Shown here one piece after another: positions 23,779 through 34,904 of a stretch of 64,000 nt of DNA. The position numbers and the translations under genes were made by a program. Source of the stretch: Trachelipus rathkii. Taxonomy: Eukaryota; Arthropoda; Malacostraca; Isopoda; Trachelipodidae. Each line of letters begins with the position of its first letter. Within the stretch, counting starts at the first letter, position 1. A model generated the notes under the pieces. The model was not told where the DNA came from. It made no database searches and was given only the letters and a program-made list of their open reading frames with translations. The stretch is from assembly GCA_015478945.1 (NCBI GenBank), contig JABUQX010086788.1, positions 1 to 64,000 of the forward strand, in the 5' to 3' direction.

Positions 23779-23879
23779 GAAAAATATTAAAAGAATCAAA
23801 AAAAAAAAACAATACATATACATACACATATAAATACATACATAAATACATAACATAAATAACATTTATTATCACTGAC

Positions 23880-24130
23880 ATCATCACCATTATTATTATT
23901 ATTAATATTAACGTTAGTTATTATTATTACCATACTATTTTCTAATAATTATTATTAATTATATTATTATTATTATTATATTACACTATTATATTATTAA
24001 TTATTACTTATTATTATTACCTTACCACCATTATTACTATTATTATTATTATTAACTCATTTATTCATTACTATTTATTAAAAGTATCATCTATTATTTA
24101 TTTTTAATATTATATTATTTAATTCTTATA
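23880..24130. repeat. (ATT)n-rich simple sequence
   Basis: Dense ATT and TTA triplets with interruptions; expanded as a cleaner (ATT)n run at 46,040-46,335 in unit 2. Confidence 0.85.
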
Positions 24131-24239
24131 TTAATCTTTTATTCTTTATTTATCAACTTAAATAATATTTCTAATATTAAATTATTAACAATATCACGAA
24201 TTAAAAAAAAACTATCACCTTCTAAATATTATCATTTCT

Positions 24240-24736
24240 TGCTTGTTACAGGTTTGCTTCAATCTCTAGCGAACAATACGGTGAGCAGCCCTCTTAAGAA
24301 GCCATGAAATGAAGCAGTTCGGAGAGGCATCACAACAACACAGTTTACATCCCAAGTCAGTCAATGAAGTATTACTCATGTTTACGAAAATTTTCAAAAG
24401 GTTCATGATTCCAAACTTATTTTACTTCACCGCAAAAATCACAGATACATATTTTCAAATTTTGAAGTATAATTTTAATTTAATAAAAATATTCTTTCCG
24501 AAATACAAATTTAGTTCTTTGAAAACATCCAAAAAATTATTTATTCTGTCTTCAAATCCTTCTACGATGTCATTCCATCCAATCAACTTGTTGCAACCTT
24601 CACATGATCAATGAGCCACCAGATCTTCAACCCCTTCTGATTGGTCACTTCACTTGTTTCTTTTCTCTTCTCTTTTCCTTCTCTTTCTCCTGTTTGATAA
24701 GCCAACCTAGCTCTCCAAAGTCTGAATCATTTATAG
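24240..24736. other. Duplicated non-coding segment
   Basis: Matches 46,420-46,905. A 101-codon plus frame at 24,309 shows no family motif and is broken by indels in the second copy, so I do not call it a gene. The right part is pyrimidine-rich (cttttctcttctcttttcc). Confidence 0.5.
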
Positions 24737-24812
24737 CATCCGATTATTGTTAACTATGCGACGCGTAGTCCAATGTTCGAATCCCGCTGATGGAGAGTAA
24801 AATCTCCTGTGA
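24737..24812 (+). repeat. tRNA-like remnant, copy 1
   Basis: atagcatccgattattgtta followed by a B-box-like gttcgaatcccgc and tgatggagag. Probably a SINE head rather than a tRNA gene: no stable acceptor pairing is evident. Second copy at 46,908-46,982. Confidence 0.4.
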
Positions 24813-24814
24813 CT

Positions 24815-24849
24815 TAATATATATATAATTATATATATATACTATATAA

Positions 24850-24880
<31 letters not shown>

Positions 24881-24901
24881 ATATTTATAATAAAGTAAAA
24901 A

Positions 24902-24940
<39 letters not shown>
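24815..24940. repeat. (TA)n microsatellite
   Basis: Interrupted TA tract adjoining the left end of the next foldback element. Confidence 0.93.
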
Positions 24941-24941
<1 letters not shown>

Positions 24942-25508
24942 GGTAATTCTTTACAATAAGGGCCTCTAAACAGATTTTTATAAAAATCACAGCATAGACT
25001 CTAAAAAAATAGTAATGAATAAAAAAAATGATCAGTCTCTTTAGGACCAAAAGTTACAGCCTCTCAAAGTTTAAAAAATCCCATAGACATTTCTTATATA
25101 AAAAAAAAAACTGAACGTAATTTCTTTCTATCGTAGTTTACCATCTAGGTTTACGGCAACGTAAATCCACCTAGGTTATGTTAGGTTTACGGCATCTTCG
25201 ATCCATCCAGGTTAGGTTTCGGTTTAGGACCCTACTAGTTTAGGTTATGATATGTTTTGTTAAGTATACTATGTATACTTAACAAATCTTATTGTAACCT
25301 GAACTAGGATGGTCCTAAACCGATTACGAAGCTCGCTCAGTTTTTCTATAAGAAAACCCAAAGGGAAAGTTCCAAACATTGAGAGTTTGTAACTTTTTCT
25401 CCCTAAAGAGACCGATCATTTATTTTTTGTTCTTTATTACTATTTTTTTTAGAGTCTATGTTGTGATTTTTATAAATATCTATTTAGAGGCCCTTATTGT
25501 AAACAATT

Positions 25509-25515
<7 letters not shown>
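24941..25515. mobile_element. TA-bounded foldback element (family C)
   Basis: The left end tggtaattctttacaataag is inverted at the right end as cttattgtaaacaattac. Homology continues inward through gggcctctaaa, tttttataaaaatcac, atagactctaaaaaaa, gatc(a/g)gtctcttta and ggtttaggacc, meeting at a perfect hairpin gttaagtatac-tat-gtatacttaac (25,260-25,284). The whole element is thus one palindrome of about 570 bases with no coding capacity, flanked by TA tracts on both sides. Its degraded duplicate is at 47,113-47,625. Confidence 0.85.
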
Positions 25516-25562
<47 letters not shown>

Positions 25563-25579
25563 ATATTTAAAAATATATT

Positions 25580-25619
<40 letters not shown>

Positions 25620-25722
25620 GTATATATTATATATATATATATAATATATATAACATATAACTATACCTATTAAATATATATATTATATAATATATATATA
25701 TATTATATATATAATTATATAT

Positions 25723-25790
<68 letters not shown>

Positions 25791-25804
25791 AATATATAAT
25801 ATAT

Positions 25805-25838
<34 letters not shown>

Positions 25839-25955
25839 ATATATATCAGATATATATATATATATATATTATATATAAAATTATAAATATTAATATACAA
25901 ATATAATATCTTTCTAAAATAGATATATATTATAAATATATATAAAGATATAATA

Positions 25956-26017
<62 letters not shown>
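25513..26017. repeat. Compound (TA)n microsatellite
   Basis: TA runs interrupted by short ATAATATAT and TAAATATTTA stretches. Long minus frames here are repeat artefacts. It is followed by 26,018-26,786, unique AT-rich DNA (duplicated at 48,112-48,930) without a recognised gene. Confidence 0.94.
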
Positions 26018-26021
<4 letters not shown>

Positions 26022-26786
26022 CAGCAATATTTTGCGCTTTGAGGATATCCCAAAAAAGCTGAACATAAACATATATAAAATTTTAATTAATTAATGTTGC
26101 TTTTGGACGAAATTCTTTAACAAAATAAATTAAAAGAATATATCTTCATCGTTGTTCAAGATTTGAACGTAAAGGCAAAACTCCTTCAAGAAATCAGCGC
26201 AGTTGTCCCCTCAACCAAGTTCTTCTCCACCAGTCAAGACACTACTAATATGGAAAATAAAATATTTAAAGTCTCCAATAGAGGAAATATACAAAATTTT
26301 CTTATTAAATTAAATTTCTTCATACAACTTTTTCGACTTAAGAATTTTATAAATTTAATGTAAAAACGCCAGAAGTTATAATAAAACTGATAAATATAAA
26401 TTGTAAATTGTTGATCTTGACCTTTATTTTTTTATCTGGACTTAAAGTACTAGGATAACAAAGTTTTAATTATTATTATAACTGTTTGGTCTACAAGCAC
26501 TAATCGCACGAAAAACATACCGTAAGTTATAAATAATCCATTCTTGGTTATCTAAGGTGATGATTGATGGTAGGAAAATTATCTGTCCTTGCTACCTCCC
26601 ATTAGCTTGCAGAAGGATGGCCAATGATTCTTAATCTTTCATGAAGTGAATTGAATATATTCTTAAATAAATCTTTTTAAGATTAATTATAATATTTACA
26701 AATGTACATAGGTATGAAGCAATTATCATCTTAGAAGTTAAATGCTTTGATTAAAGAAAATATTTTCTATAAACCACTTTAATTAG

Positions 26787-27945
26787 TTTAAAAGCATATT
26801 AGAAAAGGAAGAATTAGATTTAGGGAACTGTCGAGGACAGGGGTGCGATAACGGAGCTAATATGAGAGGTTTATATAAAGGCGTGCAAGCACTTATCCAG
26901 CAAAAGAATTACAAAGCACAGTACGGAAGTCATAATTTGAATTTAGTTCTTGGGGACATTTCAAAATCATCTCTTGCAAATTCATTTTTCGAGACTTTAC
27001 AAAGTATATATAATATTTTTGCAATTTCTGTGATACGCTGGGATATATTAAAAGAGTATGTCAAACATCTTACTCCAAAATCACTGTCTGAAACTAGGTT
27101 CGAATGTCGCCTCGAAAGTGTGAAATCTGTGAGATACCAAGTATCCCAACATTCTCTAACTTTGAAATACCTCTATGAACATACCAGTGACATGAAAACA
27201 AAATACGAAATCCAATCAACAGAAAATTAACTTACTTTATTTGAATTTTTTGTTAAGTTTGGTTATTAGGTATGACATTAAATGAAGTAAATATTGTGAG
27301 CAAGCTATTTGAAAACTCAAATTTAGACATCGGTACTGCAAATTCACATTTGAAAGACCTTTTAAATTTTTTGGAACAGTATCATGAATTAGGAGAAATC
27401 TTCTTTAATAACTGCAAAAGAAATAGCTGAAGAATTACAAGCGACATCTGAATTTAAGAATCAAAGAACTGGACGAAAAACAAAGCAATTTTGTTATGAA
27501 GGAACCGACCATCTTATTTCATCAGGTGTAGAATATTTCATAATTCAATATATATATATATATATATATTTAAGAAAAGATTCGAAATATATCACGAACA
27601 TAAGACACCATATGGTTTATTTTATATAATTTGGATAATATTCAAAAGCTGACTGAAAACGATCTTCTTAAATGTTGCAAAGACTCAATTAAATTCGACC
27701 TTGCAAGACGACATTGATTGCATTGATTTATTTAATGAAATCATAATTTGTCGTCGAGTTTTGCCTTCCAGAATCACAATATTACAAATATTAAAATATT
27801 TACTGAAAAAAAATTTATCTCAATTGTATCTAAATTTTGTTATTGTTCTGAAAATCATATTAACCTTACTAATTACCGTCGCATCTGCAGAATGATCTTT
27901 CTCAAGATTGAAAATAATTAAAATTTACTTTAAGTCGCACACCAA
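26787..27945 (+). pseudogene. hAT-superfamily (ZMYM1/DUF4371-like) transposase remnant, copy 1
   Basis: From 26,787 the frame reads ILEKEELDLGNCRGQGCDNG, matching the G-Q-G-x-D-N-G-A-N-M signature of hAT-like DUF4371 proteins, then SHNLNLVLGD and LSETRFECR. Further blocks follow after frameshifts: SHLKDLLNFLEQY; ITAKEIAEELQA with RRKTKQF-like residues; a short TA microsatellite at 27,548-27,571; and a C-terminal hAT dimerisation block ending TVASAE-stop-SFSRLK. The TGA at 27,893-27,895 replaces the usual arginine, as a C-to-T change in CGA would. Several frames and no start codon: a pseudogene fragment. Confidence 0.8.
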
Positions 27946-28197
27946 ATTGCATTTTATAATTATAAGAAGTAATTTTTTTTTATTTGATCTATTGAAGTTT
28001 ATTTTTTTTTGTGATTGAAATGTTAATTTTTTTGAAAATAATTTAATTATTTATCATTTTCATGTAATCCTTACTAAACCAATTTGTGCAATGTAATAAA
28101 TATCAAAATGCAATAAATTATTTTGTTGTACGAAATTTGTATCAACTTTCTTTACTTTAAACCGGACCCCTCTTTTGTTCGGGCTGGCTATATATAA

Positions 28198-28379
28198 TAA
28201 CCAATAACCTTAGCCAGCCAACCCATATCAGCATATATATATGTATTGTATATATATATATGTATATATGTATAGTAATAATAGCCAACAGCATAATAGC
28301 TGCCTGTAACTTTGTACCAACAACAACCGCTGCCTGCTCAGCCGCCATAACTGCTAACTATATATATATAACTGTAATA

Positions 28380-28417
<38 letters not shown>
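28198..28417. repeat. Interrupted (TA)n tracts
   Basis: TA blocks with unique interruptions holding aacaacaaccgctgcctgct. The right end adjoins the family A relative at 28,417. Confidence 0.85.
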
Positions 28418-28421
<4 letters not shown>

Positions 28422-28849
28422 GACTTTACATTAGTACATGCATTTATCTAAAAAACTGCAGCATATACATAAAAATAAATAACATTTTCCGAATCAGAGT
28501 GAAAATTTATGTGGGAGTATTTATAGAAAACTAAGTTAACTGTTGTATAAAAAAAAATATAAATTAAAAATAAAATGCAAATGTACGACGTTTTAAGAAT
28601 TTCGGTTTATGAGTTATTACGCGCTAAAGAGCGCCAGAGTGGCCAAAAATTGTTTTTTATCATTTTTTTTAACTAAAGGAAAACCCCTGGGTAAACCACA
28701 AAGATGGAAAGAGTCGGGGTCTCTCGGCCTTACCGGGGGGTGACGGGGGGACTACGTCCCCCCTTCTGTCCCACCGCCGGCTCGAGCCCCCTAAAAAAAT
28801 ATTTTCTACCTATTCTATGCGCAAACGAGAGGAAGAGTAGTAACAGGGT

Positions 28850-28855
<6 letters not shown>
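28417..28855. mobile_element. Family A foldback relative, right side truncated
   Basis: Starts gagactttacattagtacat at the edge of a TA tract and matches the inverted right half of the 16,010 element through cagagtgaaaattta, gtgggagtat and actaagttaa. The GC-rich core follows, then tattttctacctattctatg and gcaaacgagagg, an inverted partner of sequence left of the core in the 16,010 element. The far terminus is missing. Confidence 0.7.
28664..28798 (+). repeat. GC-rich core repeat, copy 5
   Basis: aactaaaggaaaacccctgg through gagtcggggtctctcggcct to a strong hairpin ggggggactacgtcccccc and the end ggctcgagccccctaaaaaa. This is one of the cleanest copies. Confidence 0.88.
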
Positions 28856-29361
<506 letters not shown>

Positions 29362-29837
29362 TATATCTTATACTGCTACTACAATACCCTTTTATGCTTT
29401 TATGCAAAAGGAATTATTTGGGTTTTTTAAATATTGTAAGGAATATTGTTTCATCAAACTGGCCAGGTCTGCAATGTAACTATATTCTTTACAGCTCCTG
29501 AATAGGAACTTCCTCTTCACCTTAAAGGTGCAAAAGGGTTTCTAAATAAGTAGGTCGAGAGAATAAAACCTCTCACCTAAAAGACGGGCTTCAGATATTT
29601 TTCAACCTCATGCCCTTATCAAACATGACAAATAACTGTTCATAATTAACATAGCCAGAAGTTATAATACATAGCTTTTTAAATTTATACAAAAATAATT
29701 TTATTCTGCCTTTACTGAAATAAAATAAAAAATATTTATTGAATATCTATCTAAAATCTGACAAATATTTTCCTCCGAGGGGCTAACTAATATAATTTAT
29801 TTATTAACTATTCCAGTTTATTTATTCCATTACTGTA

Positions 29838-29846
29838 TATATATAA

Positions 29847-29904
<58 letters not shown>

Positions 29905-29951
29905 TATAAATAAAAATAAAAATATGTAATAATATAATAATATGTAATAAT

Positions 29952-29989
<38 letters not shown>

Positions 29990-30171
29990 CATTACTTATA
30001 TATATATATAATGCTAATTGGTAACCGCTCTGAAAATCAGGATATATTACCAGCCCGTGAATGAAATTTTAAGTAATTTATTTATTCCATTACTATATAT
30101 ATATATATATATATATAATATAAAATGCTAACTGGCAACTCTCTGAAAGAGATAATAATAATAATAATAAT

Positions 30172-30209
<38 letters not shown>

Positions 30210-30292
30210 CTCTTTATACTATATATATATATATATAAAGATGCTTTATTCATTGAGTTAATATATGCCTCCTCTCTCGAAGGTTACATTAC

Positions 30293-30339
<47 letters not shown>

Positions 30340-30550
30340 TATAATATATATATATGTATATAACAACAACCTTAATATATAATATATATATATATATATG
30401 CTGCTCTTAATAATATATATATAATATATATGATATTAATATATATATATATATATAGCATTTTAAGTAATTTATTTATTCATTTAATATATATATATAT
30501 ATAGTATTTTACATTTAATTTCCTGTATCTGGAACATAATCTTCATCGCT

Positions 30551-30635
<85 letters not shown>

Positions 30636-30654
30636 ATAATATATATATAACATA

Positions 30655-30703
<49 letters not shown>

Positions 30704-30705
30704 CC
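29838..30705. repeat. Compound (TA)n and (AAT)n array
   Basis: A long alternation of TA runs, short (ATA)n runs at about 29,925-29,955 and 30,152-30,176, and unique patches (gctaattggtaaccgctctg, gctaactggcaactctctg) that repeat each other imperfectly. No gene. Confidence 0.92.
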
Positions 30706-30754
30706 TTGTTTGACCATGATATTTCGGCCTTGACCTTGCCGGATGCCCTATACA

Positions 30755-30945
30755 AAGCCTACACCTAGCCTACACCTGCCTAACCTAACCTAACATAACC
30801 TAACCTAACCTAACGCTAACCTATTTAACATGAAATAAGCTAATCCTTACCTAACCTACCTAACCTAACCTAACCTAGTGTAGCCTAACTTAGCCTAACC
30901 TAACCTAACCTAACCTAACCTACACCTAAAGCGTACTTTTCACTA
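30755..30945. repeat. Interstitial telomere-like (CCTAA)n
   Basis: cctaacctaacctaacctaa-type runs at about 30,778-30,815, 30,850-30,880 and 30,894-30,925, with variants such as tagcctaactt. This is the arthropod telomere unit (TTAGG) on the minus strand. It ends about 50 bases before the palindrome arm begins. A degraded counterpart lies at 54,610-54,720. Confidence 0.85.
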
Positions 30946-31317
30946 GCCTACACCCGGCCTACACCTATCCTACACCTGCACCTAGCCTCCACCCCTTGAG
31001 CTCATCCAGGTAACTGATGCCTGGCCTTTGGTAGGTATCTGTCTGTGCTAACATGAGATCATGTAGGTACCTGACCTGTATGGATCTATCCCAAACCATT
31101 TGAGAACATTTTTATTAAAAAACATTTTTCGCGTAACTAAATATGTAACTCATTACAACCTATGTATTTAAAACATCAAGATTTTCAACTTATTTCTGGA
31201 AAGTGTTTTTCATACTTTAGAATTTATAAATTTTAAAAAATTGTATGTAAGAAAAACCAGAGTGCCTGATATATAAACATTTTTATTTTACTACAACATG
31301 CGAAATTTTATTAAAAA

Positions 31318-32040
31318 ACATTAACATTACATACCTTAAAGCCCAGTAAATCAGTTAATCAATAGAGGTGTTGCCTAACCTAAGAGGGATTAGTATAACT
31401 TTTGTTTGCTGTTTTGCTGCTGCTCATGTTTTACTCTGCTTTGCTTTATGTTTTACTGTTTTAACTTATATGATTTACTGCTTTAACGCATATTTATTAA
31501 CATTACATACCTTAAAGCAGTAAATCAGTAAATCAATAGAGGTGTTACCTAACACCTAAGGGATTAGTATGCTTTTGTTTTACTGCTTTACTGCTTTAAC
31601 TCATGTTTTACTGCTTTAACTCACATATTTATTAACATTACATACCTTAAAGCAGTAAATCAGTAAATCAATAGAGGTGTTACCTAACACCTAGGGGGGA
31701 TTAGTATGCTTTTGTTTTACTGCTTTACTGCTTTAACTCATGTTTTGCTGCTTTAACTCATGTTTTACTGCTTTAACTCACTGCTTTACTGCTTTAACTC
31801 TCTGCTTTGCTGCTTTAACTCACATATTTACTACCATAAATCAGTAAATCAATAGAGGTGTTACCTAACACCAAGGGGGGGATTAGTATGCTTCTGTTTT
31901 ACTGCTTTACTGCTTTAACTCATGTTTTACTGCTTTAACTCATGTTTTACTGCTTTAACTTTCTGCTTTACTGCTTTAACTTTCTGCTTTACTGTTTTAA
32001 CTTTCTGCTTTACTGTTTTAACTCATATATTTATTAACAT
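31318..32040. repeat. Satellite array, about 4 units, in left arm
   Basis: Units start at about 31,318, 31,497, 31,632 and 31,835. The constant part reads ccttaaagcagtaaatcagt, aaatcaatagaggtgttacc, taacacc, gggattagtatgctt. It is followed by a variable number of ttttactgctttaactcatg 20-mers, which makes unit length vary from about 135 to 203. ggtgttacctaacacc is a dyad with seven-base arms. Confidence 0.9.
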
Positions 32041-32215
32041 TATGTTTTTTATTTTGTTTTAATACTTTTTATTTATTTTTATTATTATTTTTATTTATTT
32101 TTATTATTATTTTTATTTATTTTTATTATTATTTTTATTATTTTATTATTTTATTTTTATTATTTTTATTATACTTAGTGTTATTTACTTCATGCCTATT
32201 GTTATTATTATTTAG

Positions 32216-32276
<61 letters not shown>

Positions 32277-32372
32277 ACACTTATACACACATTCACTATG
32301 ACCCTTATACACACATTCACTATGACACTTACATTTCCATAGACACTTACATTTACACTTATACACATGCGG

Positions 32373-32418
<46 letters not shown>
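32216..32418. repeat. (CA)n tracts in left arm
   Basis: Two CA runs (about 32,216-32,274 and 32,373-32,416) separated by acacttacactt-type variants. The mirror (TG)n runs lie at 36,359-36,400 and 36,502-36,562. Confidence 0.95.
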
Positions 32419-33689
32419 ACGCACACTCACTTACATATATAACGTATAATTTATTAAAACATTTTATGTTTTAATTAAACACGTACATTTATATTACTCA
32501 TTCAAATATAACTAAAATTATTTCAAAGTTTCTTAAAACTTCTATAATAAATCAATCATTATCTTTGAACAAAGAATTTATACTGTTAATACTTTTTGTT
32601 TATAAATTTTATAACTATCAAGGTGTTTTAAAATAACTTTTTACTAAATTTTATGAAATTTTATTAAAAATATTATCTTACGTACCTTAAAGCAATAAAT
32701 CAGTAAATCAATGAGGCCATTTCTCACCCCTCTACTCCAAGCTATGCCACGTTTTGTTCTATTGACTTACTGCTTTACATCATCTTTAGCCATGTAATAA
32801 GTATAAAATAACAAAATAAGTTCTTCTCTGCTAACATAACATGTATTTAAAAATAACAATTATTCACTTACATTTATATTATTCACTCGATGTTAACTAA
32901 AAATATTTCAAAGTTTTTTTAAATAATTCGGATTTTCTTTATTATTATTATTATTATCTATGTACATTGACAATCCATCACGAAAAACACAACAACCCGC
33001 ACTGCTTACAGATACAGAAACTTGACCTCTCTCTGGCAAAATGTGTTGAAATAACTACTTTAAGTCTAAATTTAGGATAATCCTTTTGTAACTTAGTTTA
33101 GGCCTAATTCAGGTCAAAATATATTTCAAACGACCTTTTTCTGTAAATGTGGTGCAATAACTACGTTAGGCCTAAATTTAGGCCTAAATTTAGGATAAGC
33201 CTTTTTGTAGACGGACTAATTTAATCCTATACCAGGTCAAAAGGTAATTCCCGTATAGACACAAGAATCATTGTTATTATTATTTTTATAAATATATTTC
33301 AAACTGAAACATGTAGGATCGGTAAGATCCTTTAAGCAAGGAAAGAAATGTTTTCCTTACTTGTGATTGGTCAGGGTAATCCTTATCTCTATATGACCTC
33401 GTCGTATGTGATTATTCGAGAATTATTTTATCGTCTTTTTGAAAAGAATTAACTTTGTTCTTTAAACTTGTATTTGAGCAGGTGTGTTTTATTATCTTTT
33501 ATACCCAAACTCATTTTAAAATCATAGTCATTTTAGCTGTTAAGCGGTGCACAGTTATCTGATTTGTATTAAAAGTGTTTTATTTTTACTAAGTGTATAT
33601 CATATTTATAATAAATACTTACATTGAGGAATAATTATTAATTTCACTAGAATAGATAATAATTAATTCACTAGTTCATAAACTAACCA

Positions 33690-33845
33690 CCAGGGCTCAG
33701 CATGAGCCGCACCCGAAGCAGCCAACCCCGCACCCGCTGGTGCATCCGCCGCGTCCCCGCCCGCCGCGTGCGCCCGCAGGCGCAATATTTCCGCGTTCCC
33801 GCCCGTCGCGTGCGCCCGCAGGCGCAATATTCCCGCGCGAATGAA
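33690..33845. repeat. GC-rich tandem repeat at inner end of left arm
   Basis: Two units containing cccgccgcgtgcgcccgcag then gcgcaatatt, spaced about 45 bases. High CpG density in otherwise AT-rich DNA. The inverted copy is 34,908-35,062. Confidence 0.9.
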
Positions 33846-33850
33846 ATATA

Positions 33851-33886
<36 letters not shown>

Positions 33887-34235
33887 TGTATGTATTATAA
33901 TATATATGTAATATATATATATATATTAGCTAATAATAACAACATATATAATATATATATGTAATAATATATATATATAATATAATAATATATAATAATA
34001 ATAACCATAACCAATAATAGCATAATAACATAATATATATATATAATATATATATATTGTGTGTGCGGGTCAGTGTGAATGATCTGTGGTGAACGTAAGT
34101 GTGTGCATGTGTATGTGCGTGTGTGTGTGATAAAGAGATATAGTGTATGTGTGTATAAGTGTAAATAATAAGTGTCTATGGTAAGTGTAGCTCTGCTTAT
34201 AAGCTGAATCATCAATATAGGTGTTATCATTTATC

Positions 34236-34440
34236 CAAAGATGACGCCATCAAAGATGAGTCATCAAAGATGAACCACTAAAGCTGAGGTACCAAAGCTA
34301 AGTTATTAAAGTTAAGGAATCAAAGCTGAGGCAACAAAAGCTGAGGCATCAAAATTGAGGCATCAAAGTTGAGGCAACAAAAGCTGAGGCATCAAAGTTG
34401 AGGCATCAAAAGCTGAGGCATCAAAGTTGAGGTATCAAAA
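34236..34440. repeat. Minisatellite, unit about 13-15 bp
   Basis: Repeats of the type aaagctgaggcatc, with variants aaagttgaggcatc, aaagatgagtcatc and aaagctgaggtacc. About fourteen units, becoming more regular toward the right. Confidence 0.88.
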
Positions 34441-34469
34441 TATCGAGTGGGTGGGTGCGTAAGTGTAAG

Positions 34470-34471
34470 TG

Positions 34472-34502
<31 letters not shown>

Positions 34503-34514
34503 TTGTGTATGTGT

Positions 34515-34548
<34 letters not shown>

Positions 34549-34660
34549 TCTAAATAATAACAACAATAGGCATGAAGTAAATAACACTAAGTATAATAAT
34601 AAAATAAAAATAAAATGTTTTAATAAATTATACGCTATATGTGTAAGTGAATGTGAGTGG

Positions 34661-34691
<31 letters not shown>

Positions 34692-34812
34692 CGTGTGTGT
34701 TTGTGTATGTGTGTTCTAAATAATAATAACAATAGGCATGAAGTAAATAACACTAAGTATAATAATAAAATAAAAATAAAATGTTTTAATAAATTATACG
34801 ATATATGTGTAA

Positions 34813-34873
<61 letters not shown>

Positions 34874-34900
34874 CGTGTGTGTGTATGTGTGTTCTAAATA
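34470..34900. repeat. Tandem repeat of (TG)n plus unique segment, unit about 165 bp
   Basis: Each unit has a TG run, then ttctaaataataacaacaat or its variant, aggcatgaagtaaataacac, a poly-AT stretch and aaattatacg...atatgtgtaagtgag. Units at about 34,549 and 34,713 and a partial one at about 34,891. The same unique segment is at 36,568 and, inverted, at 32,165-32,215. Confidence 0.85.
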
Positions 34901-34904
34901 ATAA

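Larger units (their letters stand above)
30995..33850. repeat. Palindrome 1, left arm
   Basis: Inverted copy of about 34,905-37,812. Paired landmarks: catccaggtaactgatgcct (31,006) with aggcatcagttacctgga (37,791); gatctatcccaaac with aggatagatcc; the AAGCAGTAAATCAG satellite; (CA)n with (TG)n; aattcactagttcataa (33,664) with ttatgaactagtgaatt. Local identity at the inner end is very high with a few indels. No gene in the arm. Confidence 0.92.
33851..34904. repeat. Palindrome 1 loop of simple repeats
   Basis: About 1.05 kb between the arms: interrupted TA tract (33,853-34,060), TG-rich sequence, a minisatellite (34,236-34,440) and a tandem TG-containing repeat (34,470-34,900). No gene. Confidence 0.88.

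Noticed and set aside
24250..24290. Short acceptor/donor-like pair (ttgttacag ... gtgagcag)
   Set aside because: Only about 30 bases between signals and no other exon nearby; the motif is expected by chance in T-rich DNA.
24309..24614. 101-codon plus-strand frame
   Set aside because: No recognisable domain, low-complexity composition, and frame not kept in the unit 2 copy at 46,485.
31318..32040. CRISPR-like array of regularly spaced repeats
   Set aside because: Eukaryotic context, variable unit length, spacers themselves repetitive: it is a satellite.
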